Shown piece after piece: positions 53,778 through 62,396 of a DNA stretch of 64,000 bases. The notes below the pieces were generated by a model. The model was not told where the DNA came from, did not search any database, and saw only the letters and a program-made list of their open reading frames with translations. The position numbers were made by a program, and so were the translations under genes. Source of the DNA: Algicoccus sp048820935 (GTDB lineage Bacteria; Pseudomonadota; Gammaproteobacteria; Burkholderiales; Burkholderiaceae_B); NCBI RefSeq assembly GCF_048820935.1, contig NZ_JBMERD010000004.1:168093-232092 (forward strand). Reading direction: 5' to 3'. How positions within the stretch are numbered: the first letter of the stretch is position 1; each line of letters opens with the position of its first letter.

Positions 53778-54929
53778 ATGAACCACATTGATTGGACAGA
53801 TGAGCAGATGGAGTTGCGTGACAACATCCGTCGTTTCATGAGTAAGCACGTTACCCCTCTGATTCAAGAGTACGAACTTAAGAGAACATTTCCTTACCAG
53901 ATTATGCCTATGCTAGGTGAGTTAGGTTATCTGGGTGGAACGCTTCCTGAGTCACAAGGTGGACATGGGATTGATTATGTGACTTGGGCCATGATGATGG
54001 AAGAGCTGGGCTATCACTGGCTATCGATGCGCACGATGGTCAATATCACGAATGGATCAATCAATCGTTTAGCTAATTACGGTAGCGAGGAACAAAAAGC
54101 CAAGTACTTGGAACCCATTATGCGCGGAGAGCTTAAAGTCTGCACAGGCTTGACCGAGCCAAATACCGGTTCAAATATTGCAGGTATCCAGACGAAAGCC
54201 GAACTGCAAGGCGACGAATGGGTGATTAACGGTCGCAAATTATGGATTACAAATGGTTACGAAGCGGACGTTGCGATGATTGTTGCACGCACGTATAGCC
54301 CAACCTGCGAGGGTCGTTTATCAACGTTTATTGTCGAACGTGAAAAAGCACAATATGAAGTCAGAAAACTTGACACGATGGTGCTTCGCTGTACGGGTAC
54401 TGCTGAATTGGGTTTTAGTGATGTCCGAATTCCAAAAGAGAATCTTGTTGGTGAAGAAGGCAAAGCATTAGCGAGTACCCTCAAAGGGCTCGATGCTGCG
54501 CGCGTGAATATCGCGATGGGTGCAGTCGGCGCTGCGCAAAGTGCGTTGGATTTGGCAACGGAGTATGCAAAACAACGTGAGCAGTTCGGACGTAAAATTG
54601 CAAGCTTTCAATTGATTCAAAAGCATATTGTGGATATGACGGTTCGTGTCGAAGCGGCCAGAGCATTGGGCTTGCGTGCAGCACATGCTTTGCAAGCGGA
54701 TAAGGATGTTCGTCAGGCGTGCTCTATTGCCAAGCTTTATGCCACAGAGGCAGCTCACGAAGTTGCTAACATGGCACTCCAAGTGCATGGTGGTTTAGGG
54801 TACTCTGAAGAGTATCCGATTGAGCGTATTTTCCGAGACACACGTGGCGGAATTATTCCTGAAGGAACGACTGAAATTCAAACGCTCATTGTTGGACGTG
54901 AGATTCTAGGCGTGAGTGCAATCGCCTAA
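53778..54929 (+). CDS. Acyl-CoA dehydrogenase
   Basis: The 383-residue FAD enzyme shows ITNGSINRLANYGSEEQKAKYL, CTGLTEPNTGSNIAGIQTKA, WITNGYEADV, REQFGRKIASFQLIQ and ALQVHGGLGYSEEYPIERIFRD, with the catalytic Glu at 362 in PEGTTEIQ. It makes the 2-enoyl-CoA that the hydratase needs, passing electrons to ETF. ATG 53778 follows GAGGA. The substrate chain is unknown; the position of the catalytic Glu fits the short/medium-chain and glutaryl-CoA-type branch. Confidence 0.93.
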   Translation: MNHIDWTDEQMELRDNIRRFMSKHVTPLIQEYELKRTFPYQIMPMLGELGYLGGTLPESQGGHGIDYVTWAMMMEELGYHWLSMRTMVNITNGSINRLANYGSEEQKAKYLEPIMRGELKVCTGLTEPNTGSNIAGIQTKAELQGDEWVINGRKLWITNGYEADVAMIVARTYSPTCEGRLSTFIVEREKAQYEVRKLDTMVLRCTGTAELGFSDVRIPKENLVGEEGKALASTLKGLDAARVNIAMGAVGAAQSALDLATEYAKQREQFGRKIASFQLIQKHIVDMTVRVEAARALGLRAAHALQADKDVRQACSIAKLYATEAAHEVANMALQVHGGLGYSEEYPIERIFRDTRGGIIPEGTTEIQTLIVGREILGVSAIA

Positions 54930-54956
54930 TCGCTTGGTCTCTTTTTAAGGATTTAT

Positions 54957-54990
54957 AATCGAGATCTGGCTGTCGTCAGATCTCGATTTT
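54957..54990. terminator. Bidirectional terminator between convergent genes
   Basis: ATCGAGATCTG pairs over 11 bp with CAGATCTCGAT, followed by TTT on the plus strand. It sits between the convergent acyl-CoA dehydrogenase and second NMO-like genes. Confidence 0.75.
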
Positions 54991-55006
54991 GCTTGATCAG
55001 TCTAAG

Positions 55007-55996
55007 TTAACTGTTGACTGTTTTGAGCAGTTGTGTAGTCCGTTCTAATTCTTCAATGCACTGCTGCATCAATGTTTTTACAATGTCACCTGCAGGTTCG
55101 ATGGTTCGTGTAAAGCCTGCAGCAGGCCCTAATGACAACATCCCGATATCGATTTGACCAAGTGTGTAAGCGAACTCTTTTGAGCGATAGCCTTTGATGA
55201 GTTCACCAAAATCACTGTAATGATTGGCTCCTTTGGCCTCTAATTCAGCGACTTGTTGGGCTGTTTCATTGTTTAGGACACGCCACGTGCTTCCAAGTGA
55301 GGATAATACTGTCACGGAACAGTGTTCATCCACCTCTAGAATCTTTTGTTTATAGGCTAGATGTGCGGGAGTCTCTGATGCAGCGGTAAATCGACTGCCC
55401 ATGACCACCCCGTCAGCGCCTAAAGCCAATGCAGCGGCTATTTGTCGACCATGACCAATACCGCCTCCAATCACCAATGGGACAGTGAGGCGTTCTAACG
55501 CAAATGCGCCATTGACAAAGGTCGGCAACAGATTGTTACCTGGGTGTCCGCCTTCTTCCATACCAACGAGGCAAATTGCATCCACTCCGAGTTTTTCTGC
55601 TGATATCGCATGGCGAATGTGTGCGCATTTATGCATCACAATGGATTGGCTTTCTTGAAGACTTGGCATTAAAGCTGTTGGTGGCAAACCTGCTGTCTCA
55701 AAATAACGAACACCTTCCTGAAGCGCGACATCTAGAAACTGAGCCATGCTCGTATTGTGTGTTTCTCGTTTGGAAAGCGTTAAGTTCACGCCAAAAGGCT
55801 TGCCTTTGGTCAGCGCTAAACACTTTTGTAATTCATCTCTAAAAGCTTCTGGATCTGCGCTAGATCGAGCGGTTATGAATCCCATTGCACCCGCGTTCAC
55901 AACGGCAGCAACCAAATCGGCATTTGAGAGCCACATCATGCCACCGAGCAGAATCGGGTGTTCAATATCAAAAAGTTGAGTAATTCGAGTTTTCAT
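55007..55996 (-). CDS. Nitronate monooxygenase family flavoprotein
   Basis: The 329-residue protein shows HPILLGGMMWLSNADLVAAV, GFITARSSADPE, DAICLVGMEEGGHPGNN with the family His at 151, and VIGGGIGHGRQIAAALALGADGVVMGSRF for FMN. Unlike the protein at 52691 it keeps the His. It overlaps the IclR stop (ATGA). Many such proteins in CoA clusters lack a known substrate; FabK-like enoyl reduction is an alternative. Confidence 0.87.
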   Translation of the reverse strand: MKTRITQLFDIEHPILLGGMMWLSNADLVAAVVNAGAMGFITARSSADPEAFRDELQKCLALTKGKPFGVNLTLSKRETHNTSMAQFLDVALQEGVRYFETAGLPPTALMPSLQESQSIVMHKCAHIRHAISAEKLGVDAICLVGMEEGGHPGNNLLPTFVNGAFALERLTVPLVIGGGIGHGRQIAAALALGADGVVMGSRFTAASETPAHLAYKQKILEVDEHCSVTVLSSLGSTWRVLNNETAQQVAELEAKGANHYSDFGELIKGYRSKEFAYTLGQIDIGMLSLGPAAGFTRTIEPAGDIVKTLMQQCIEELERTTQLLKTVNS

Positions 55997-56781
55997 ACTG
56001 AGCGTTGTCCAAATAAGAACAAAGGTTTAAGGCCTTTCGATAGCTTGACAAGATCTGCAGCGACTTGATCTTCAATCATTGATTCCGTCAGTAGCGCGGC
56101 TGGTCCACCGCAGTTAATGGCATATCGTCTGCCGTCATCAAGTGAAAAAGTGGTGGCAATCGTATTGATGTGGTGTTGAGGTCGATAGAGCGTGACATAG
56201 CCTTTTTGTTGATAACTTTGAATTGCATTCAATATCTGGTCGTGAACAGAGTCACTAATTTCACGGGCTTTGTTTAAAAAGCTTTGTTGCTCTTCGGGTG
56301 AAGCGGACGCGATGTAGGCATGGCCAATGGCACTTTCGTAAAGGGGAATGGCCGAACCAATATGCAGATTCATTAAAAGTGGAGAATCTCCTTGGCAACG
56401 CAACATATAAACCATGTAGTCTGTGTGGTGCTCACCAATGGCGACTGCGCAATGATATTTGTCGGCCATGTTTTGTATAAGCGGTCGAGCCATATCCACA
56501 GTTTGACGGGTGCTCAGCGTTGCTGCACCGAACATCATGGCGGCGGGGCCAAGATGCAATTGATTGGTTGTCGGATCTGTCTTTAGATAACCGAGTTTTT
56601 GTAGGGTGTAACAAAGGCGCCAGACAGTGGGTTGTGGTAATCCAGTTTGGGCAACAAGATCAGCCATACTCAGTGAGTTGTGATGACGGTCATAACATTG
56701 AAGAATCTTGAGTCCCCTAGCAAGCGCAGAGACAAAATGTCGATCGGTTGAATGAACCCCGCTGTTTTGTTTTTGACTCAT
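55993..56781 (-). CDS. IclR family transcriptional regulator (second)
   Basis: The 262-residue protein has the winged helix SMADLVAQTGLPQPTVWRLCYTLQKLGYL (about 38-66) and the effector domain (about 85-250) with SAIPLYESAIGHAY and YAINCGGPA. It is coupled to the NMO-like gene and lies downstream of the TRAP operon on the same strand. It is a candidate regulator of the TRAP operon or of its own operon. Confidence 0.9.
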   Translation of the reverse strand: MSQKQNSGVHSTDRHFVSALARGLKILQCYDRHHNSLSMADLVAQTGLPQPTVWRLCYTLQKLGYLKTDPTTNQLHLGPAAMMFGAATLSTRQTVDMARPLIQNMADKYHCAVAIGEHHTDYMVYMLRCQGDSPLLMNLHIGSAIPLYESAIGHAYIASASPEEQQSFLNKAREISDSVHDQILNAIQSYQQKGYVTLYRPQHHINTIATTFSLDDGRRYAINCGGPAALLTESMIEDQVAADLVKLSKGLKPLFLFGQRSV

Positions 56782-57035
56782 TATGTGTATCGCTGCAAAG
56801 TGGTGGTCAATTTTTATGGGTCACTGGATTTGTGTGTAAATATGGAATGATGAAATTCAAAAACCAGTGATTTAAATATATTTTACGTGTCTGTTGACCT
56901 TGCCTCTCTGTGTGCCCTGTATTCTGAGTTTGAAAGTATTGAAATCAGTTTGTTTGGCACGCAGAGAGTATTTAAAACTACGTTATAAGCCATGTGTCAT
57001 GGCGTGTTCAGGTTGCACTGAGATTGGTTTTGAAA

Positions 57036-58352
57036 TTACCGAGAAAATAATAGTTTGGGAAGCCATAATGCAATTTCAGGGAACATCATAATAATTGCAA
57101 TCCCTAGAATTCCGACCAAGACGTAAGGTATTACAGAGATATAGATGTCACGCATGCTGACTGACGCCGGCACAACACCTTTTAGATAAAACAGGTTGAA
57201 CCCGAAGGGTGGTGTCATATAGCCCAGTTCCATATTCATGACAAAAAGGATGCCAAACCAAACTGGATTGAATCCCATCTCCATAATCATTGGCATGAAC
57301 ACGGGAAGCGTAATGAGCATAATGCCAACAGGATCTAAGACCATTCCCAGCAAGAATAAAATAGCTTGCATGACGATGAGAATGGCCCACTTACCACCAG
57401 GGATAGACATCATTAAATCCTGAATCATGCTTTGTGCGCCCATGCTTTGATAAGCCGCGCTAAAAGCGTGAGCAGCAAACAAAATCCACATGATCATACC
57501 GGTCAGCGCAAAAGTTTTTACGCTGGCTTCACGCATAAATTTCCAAGAAAATTGTTTATGCACGATGGCGGAAATTAATGCACCTAAAACACCGATAGCA
57601 GCCGCTTCAGTTGGTGTTGCAGCACCTGCTGCAATCGAGCCCAAAACCATCAGAACGATGAGTGCTGGCAAAATGACAGCGCGTAATGCCCGAATTTTTT
57701 CAGCCCAAGTCGCCCGTTCTTCTTTAGGGAGAGCGGGTGCCATTTCGGGTTGAATTAAACAACGAATTAGAATATAGAGCGATACTAAGCCAACTAAAAG
57801 AATTCCAGGTAGAACGCCAGCTGCGAACATTTGTCCAACTGAAACGCCAGTGACAAGAGAGTACAAAATCATCAAAACACTGGGTGGAATCAGAATCCCT
57901 AAGCCACCGCCCATATTGATACATCCGAGTACCATCCGCTTGTTGTAACCGCGCTCTAGCATCGTAGGTAAGGCGATCGTTCCCATGGCAACAACAGCTG
58001 CACCGCTGATCCCCACCATCGCAGCAAAAATGGCACAAATAAAGACGGTACCAATCGCAAGTCCACCTCGTACGCCACCCCACCATAAATACATCATGTG
58101 ATACAGCGCTCTAGCGACTCCAGTTCGTTCAAGCACCATCGCCATAAAAACGAAAAGAGGGATGGCAACTAGAGTGAAGCTTTCCATGGTGCTCCACACT
58201 TTGGCTGCAACCATGAAAAATGACTGTGGACCCCAGGTGAACATCAAAAAGAGCGTTGAGACGCCACCAAGCACAAAGGCCAGAGGCAAGCCTAGAACCA
58301 GAAAGAGGATTAGGGATCCGAAAAATAAGAGTGTCAATATTTCGGTGCTCAT
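57036..58352 (-). CDS. TRAP transporter large membrane subunit (DctM-like)
   Basis: The 438-residue protein has about 12 hydrophobic helices and the DctM features GLPLAFVLGGVS, GISGAAVVAMGTIALP, MVLGCINMGGGLGILIPPSVLM and GAATPTEAAAIGVLGAL. It is the transport subunit, driven by sodium or proton gradients. It overlaps the small subunit gene by four bases. Confidence 0.95.
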   Translation of the reverse strand: MSTEILTLLFFGSLILFLVLGLPLAFVLGGVSTLFLMFTWGPQSFFMVAAKVWSTMESFTLVAIPLFVFMAMVLERTGVARALYHMMYLWWGGVRGGLAIGTVFICAIFAAMVGISGAAVVAMGTIALPTMLERGYNKRMVLGCINMGGGLGILIPPSVLMILYSLVTGVSVGQMFAAGVLPGILLVGLVSLYILIRCLIQPEMAPALPKEERATWAEKIRALRAVILPALIVLMVLGSIAAGAATPTEAAAIGVLGALISAIVHKQFSWKFMREASVKTFALTGMIMWILFAAHAFSAAYQSMGAQSMIQDLMMSIPGGKWAILIVMQAILFLLGMVLDPVGIMLITLPVFMPMIMEMGFNPVWFGILFVMNMELGYMTPPFGFNLFYLKGVVPASVSMRDIYISVIPYVLVGILGIAIIMMFPEIALWLPKLLFSR

Positions 58353-58888
58353 AAGTCCTCCACCTTAATCACACTAAACGCTTGGTCAGGCATGCCAAAC
58401 GCAATGGCAAGATCTTCAATGAGCTTTACAATACCCTGTAGAAGGACTAGAAAGATAGCAATTGGAATTGCAACTTTGAATGGGTAAATTGGAGGATTCC
58501 AGGCGGAATTAGAGGTTTCCATAAGCGCAATAGAATCGAATGCCATGGATGTTGTGAAGTACAATAGGACGCCGATAAATAAGAAAAAAAGCACCGATGT
58601 CATTACATCCAAAATCGCTTGTGCTCGACGGGATAATCCTGAATAAAACAAATCGACATTGACATGTTGTTTATGCGCCAGTACATAGCCGCCTGACATG
58701 ACTGCGTATAACCCAAATAGTAACTGTGTCAGTTCTGTAGACCATGCCAAAGGTAGATTGAAGACGTAGCGAAAGAGTACGCCCAGCAACATGGCTGCTG
58801 TAATCAGAAAGATCAAATAAGACATCCAGCGACCTATCACTTCGTTCAATCGAGTGGTGCCGCGTATCAACTTATATAAAAGCTGCAT
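58349..58888 (-). CDS. TRAP transporter small membrane subunit (DctQ-like)
   Basis: The 179-residue protein has four hydrophobic helices and the DctQ pattern FRYVFNLPLAWSTELTQLLFGLYAVMSGGYVLAHKQHVNVDLF. ATG 58888 (MQLLYK) is preferred over TTG 58894. It sits between the binding-protein and DctM genes. Confidence 0.92.
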   Translation of the reverse strand: MQLLYKLIRGTTRLNEVIGRWMSYLIFLITAAMLLGVLFRYVFNLPLAWSTELTQLLFGLYAVMSGGYVLAHKQHVNVDLFYSGLSRRAQAILDVMTSVLFFLFIGVLLYFTTSMAFDSIALMETSNSAWNPPIYPFKVAIPIAIFLVLLQGIVKLIEDLAIAFGMPDQAFSVIKVEDL

Positions 58889-58960
58889 AACCAAAGCCTG
58901 CCGTATGTGAGAATTGAGCCGAGCTCATCAGAATTGAAGAAGCCCGACTCAACTGATCGA

Positions 58961-60007
58961 TCAGTAATTGAGTTTTTTGTGCATTTCATCAACTAAATCA
59001 GCTGCTTTAGCTGAGATTGGGTTTTGTTTTGCGGCTTCATCACGCATTTCTTTAGCGACCTCATTCATGCGTTTAACCACATCATCCGGAAATGTCCGCA
59101 GCTGAACGTCATATTCAGATTGTCCTTGACCGAGTGCGAGTCTTTCCAGATAAATGTATTGGTTTGTTCTTGCCCAGAAGTGCTCTTCCAGATACGCCTT
59201 GATCGCTTCACGGTCTTGTGCACACAAGCTATCGAGTGCTTTCTGATTAATGATGGTTGCGTCAGCAGAGATACTCAAAGTGGGGGTGTAATGGTATTTT
59301 GCAGACTCATAGAGCTTGTTGGTCAGTGCGCCTTGTGCAGCACCCCAGTGTGCGGCATCCACTACGCCACTCGAGAGTGCCATATAAATTTCATTGCCCG
59401 GGACGTAAGTTGCAGAAGCGCCCGTTTTTGTGAGGAATTGTTCTAAGTTGCCGGAAGACCTCACTTTTAGGCTTTCGAAGTCTGCCAAGCTTTCAATAGG
59501 TTTGGTTGATACCAACTCGGCTGGATATAGTTTGTTTGTAATCCAGAAGACACCTTTTTTCGCGGCTTCTTCAGCAATGAGGTCTTCATACCCCATGTAT
59601 TTGTAGAAATACTGTGCTTCCCAGGTGTCTTTCCAAGTGAAGGGCAGCGCTGGCAAAATGACAGCACTAGACAACTGGCTTTGGACGTAGTCATAGACAA
59701 CCTGGCCCATTTCGATGACATTGCGACTGACTGCATCAAAAATTTGGTTTGCACTAAATAGTGCTCCTGCTGGGAAGGGTTCGATTTTGACGCGTCCTTC
59801 TGTGCGCTTTTCAATCATGTCTCGAATCTTGATTAAATCACCATCCCAAGAGCTACTGGCTGTTGGCACATAGTGTTGTGCACGCCATTTGACGTCCTTA
59901 CACTGATCTGCTGCATTGGCGACGATTGGAGCACTACCTAAACCTACAACTAAACTAAGACTGCCTAGGCACCGCAAAATGTGATTTAAACTAACAGTTT
60001 TCTTCAT
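58961..60007 (-). CDS. TRAP transporter periplasmic binding protein (DctP-like)
   Basis: The 348-residue protein has a signal peptide (to about ANAA, residue 33), KVRSSGNLEQFLTKTGASATYVPGNEIYMALSSGVVDAAHWG, and the central Arg (R in KVRSSG) that clamps a substrate carboxylate in the family. The GVVDAAHWG form is like that of 2-oxoacid/lactate-binding members more than of DctP for malate. So the imported compound is probably an organic acid. Confidence 0.92.
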   Translation of the reverse strand: MKKTVSLNHILRCLGSLSLVVGLGSAPIVANAADQCKDVKWRAQHYVPTASSSWDGDLIKIRDMIEKRTEGRVKIEPFPAGALFSANQIFDAVSRNVIEMGQVVYDYVQSQLSSAVILPALPFTWKDTWEAQYFYKYMGYEDLIAEEAAKKGVFWITNKLYPAELVSTKPIESLADFESLKVRSSGNLEQFLTKTGASATYVPGNEIYMALSSGVVDAAHWGAAQGALTNKLYESAKYHYTPTLSISADATIINQKALDSLCAQDREAIKAYLEEHFWARTNQYIYLERLALGQGQSEYDVQLRTFPDDVVKRMNEVAKEMRDEAAKQNPISAKAADLVDEMHKKLNY

Positions 60008-60124
60008 CTCAATACCTTATTCCTCTAGTTAAAAGAAAAATTAAACAGTTATTCTGTTTTTTGTTATTTCAAATTGATTTATGGGTAGCTGCTAAAGAGG
60101 TGCTACGTCGATACCCACTTGTGA

Positions 60125-60871
60125 TTAACCTCTTCCACCGCTGACGTGAATCACTTCACCAGAAATAAAACCAGCCCGCTTAGAACACAGAAAGACGACA
60201 GCATCTGCAACGTCTTCTGGTTCTCCAATACGACCGACCGGCGTGTTTTTCAAAGCACGTGCTTCTAGAGCAGGGTAGTCCTCTCTGCTTTTCAGTCTTG
60301 GGGTTGCGATGAGTCCCGGTGCCACAGCGTTAACTGTGATGCCAAATTTGCCTGATTCCATTGCGAGTGAGCGCGTGAATCCGAGTAGCCCGGCTTTAGC
60401 GGTCGAATAATTGGTTTGCCCCGGATTGCCCATGTAGGCTCTAGATGTAATGTTGACGATGCGGCCAAACTTTTTTTCCATCATGCCGGGCAAAACGGCT
60501 CTGGAGCAGTGATAGGTGCCTTGAATAATGACATCTAGTACTATTTTCCAGTTTTCTTCCGGCATTCTTGTTAAGTAGGAGTCTCTAGAGAATCCTGCGT
60601 TATTCACAAGGATGTCGACACCACCCCAGTGCTGATTTACATATTCAATGGATTCAATAATTTGATTTTGATTCGTTACGTCTGCACAAAGACCGATGAC
60701 ATCGGCGCCTTTGCTTTTGAGTGACTGTGTTGTTAGATCAATGGCTTCTTGCGACAAGTCTAGAAGCACTATTTTGACGCCTTCTTGTGACAGTTTCTCA
60801 GCAATGCTTTGACCGATTGCGCCTGCACCACCGGTGATTAACGCAACTTTATTCTCTATGCCTAATTCCAT
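60125..60871 (-). CDS. Short-chain dehydrogenase/reductase, FabG-like
   Basis: The 248-residue SDR has TGGAGAIG (about 14-21), an Asp at the end of strand 2 (VLLDLS) that favours NAD, LVNNAGFSRD, NITSRA (Ser) and the catalytic YSTAK. It ends in ISGEVIHVSGGRG. In the TRAP operon it likely oxidises a secondary alcohol or reduces a 3-ketoacyl-CoA of the imported compound's pathway. Confidence 0.9.
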   Translation of the reverse strand: MELGIENKVALITGGAGAIGQSIAEKLSQEGVKIVLLDLSQEAIDLTTQSLKSKGADVIGLCADVTNQNQIIESIEYVNQHWGGVDILVNNAGFSRDSYLTRMPEENWKIVLDVIIQGTYHCSRAVLPGMMEKKFGRIVNITSRAYMGNPGQTNYSTAKAGLLGFTRSLAMESGKFGITVNAVAPGLIATPRLKSREDYPALEARALKNTPVGRIGEPEDVADAVVFLCSKRAGFISGEVIHVSGGRG

Positions 60872-60908
60872 GTTGTTACGATTCCTTATTGAGTTTTTGA
60901 ATGCTGTG

Positions 60909-62372
60909 TTAGAGCGTTAAGTTGTATTTGATGTTTTTTAACTGCGTGTTCTCATAAATTGCCTCCAGACCGCGCTCTTTACCGATACCAGATTGCTTGT
61001 ATCCACCAAACGGCGCATCCACGGAGGTTCTTAGACCAGTGTTGATAGCCACGCTGCCTGTTTGAAGTTCACTAGCAATACGCAAAGCACGCCCACCATC
61101 TCGCGTAAACATGACTGCTGCAAGGCCATAGCGAGTGTCATTTGCAATTTCAATAGTTTCTTTTTCGTCCGCAAAACTTAGAACAGATTGAACTGGACCG
61201 AAAATCTCATCTCTGACGCTTTCCATGTCGGTGCGAGAATTCAACATGAGCGTTGGTGATACGAAAAAGCCTTTCCCAGGTATTTCAGGTTTAATTTCGC
61301 TACTGCATTGAAGTGGCGTAGCCCCTTCGCTCTGGGCACGCTCAATAAATCCAAGCACTTTCTCGTATTGAGTGGCATTGACGAGGGGGCCCATTTCAGT
61401 CGCTTCGAGTGTGGGGTCCCCAATCAATACACGACTCATCCGTTGTTGAAGTTTTTCGACAAACTCTTCTTGAATGGAATCTTGCAACAAGAGGCGAGTG
61501 CATGCGATGCAGACCTGTCCAGAGTTTTTAATTAAATCGCCAGCTGCCACTTCGACTGCTGCGTCAATGTCGCCATCTTCAAATACAATTAGAGGAGATT
61601 TACCACCAAGTTCAAGCGTGACTGGTTTGATTTGTTCGGCAGCAGCTGCTTGAATATAACTACCTGTTTTTGTTCCGCCGGTGAACGAGACCCGAGCGAC
61701 ATAAGGGTGTCTAACGAGAGCATCGCCAACTTGCGCTCCACTTCCATTGACGACATTAATAACGCCGGGCGGAAACCCAGCCTCTTCAAAAAGCTCTGCT
61801 AAAACGACAGTCGACAAGGGCGTGACTTCAGAAGGTTTGATAACAACCGTATTACCTGCGGCTAGTGCAGGTGCAAGTTTGTTGATGGTGAGCGTCATGG
61901 GGTAATTCCATGGCATGATCAAAACGCATACACCGAGTGATTCCCTTATGGTCATGTTGATGACGTTTTTCGTAGATACGGGAATTGTTTCTCCACGAAC
62001 GGCAGGAATTATTCCTGCAAAATAATCTAGATTGTCCGGCATCGCTTTGAGAGATGCACGAGAATGTGTAATGGGTTTACCCACATTGAGTGTCTCGATC
62101 CACGCAAGCTTTTCGATATATTGCTCAAAGAGTTCGCCGAGCTTACGTAGGCATTTGGCACGCTCTTTGGGTGTTGTGTTTTTCCAGTGAGTGATATAAG
62201 CCTGATGAGCTGCCATGACGGCCGCATCGACATCCTGTTCGGTTGCGCTATAGACAGTTGCTAATTCAGTCTGCGTTGCAGGATTGAGCACGCTAAACGT
62301 GCTTTCATCTGAGCCAGCTTTCCACTGACCGTTAATTAGCATTGAGTAGGGTTGAGTTTGAATATAGTTCAT
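60909..62372 (-). CDS. NAD(P)-dependent aldehyde dehydrogenase
   Basis: The 487-residue enzyme keeps the whole active site: Asn157 in MPWNYP, Glu254 in LELGGK and Cys288 in NSGQVCIA, with SFTGGTKTG for cofactor. It resembles betaine/aminobutyraldehyde and semialdehyde dehydrogenases. It starts 25 bp after the iron alcohol dehydrogenase gene, so the two would run alcohol to aldehyde to acid. Confidence 0.94.
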   Translation of the reverse strand: MNYIQTQPYSMLINGQWKAGSDESTFSVLNPATQTELATVYSATEQDVDAAVMAAHQAYITHWKNTTPKERAKCLRKLGELFEQYIEKLAWIETLNVGKPITHSRASLKAMPDNLDYFAGIIPAVRGETIPVSTKNVINMTIRESLGVCVLIMPWNYPMTLTINKLAPALAAGNTVVIKPSEVTPLSTVVLAELFEEAGFPPGVINVVNGSGAQVGDALVRHPYVARVSFTGGTKTGSYIQAAAAEQIKPVTLELGGKSPLIVFEDGDIDAAVEVAAGDLIKNSGQVCIACTRLLLQDSIQEEFVEKLQQRMSRVLIGDPTLEATEMGPLVNATQYEKVLGFIERAQSEGATPLQCSSEIKPEIPGKGFFVSPTLMLNSRTDMESVRDEIFGPVQSVLSFADEKETIEIANDTRYGLAAVMFTRDGGRALRIASELQTGSVAINTGLRTSVDAPFGGYKQSGIGKERGLEAIYENTQLKNIKYNLTL

Positions 62373-62396
62373 TGGTGTGTCTCACATACTTTCGGG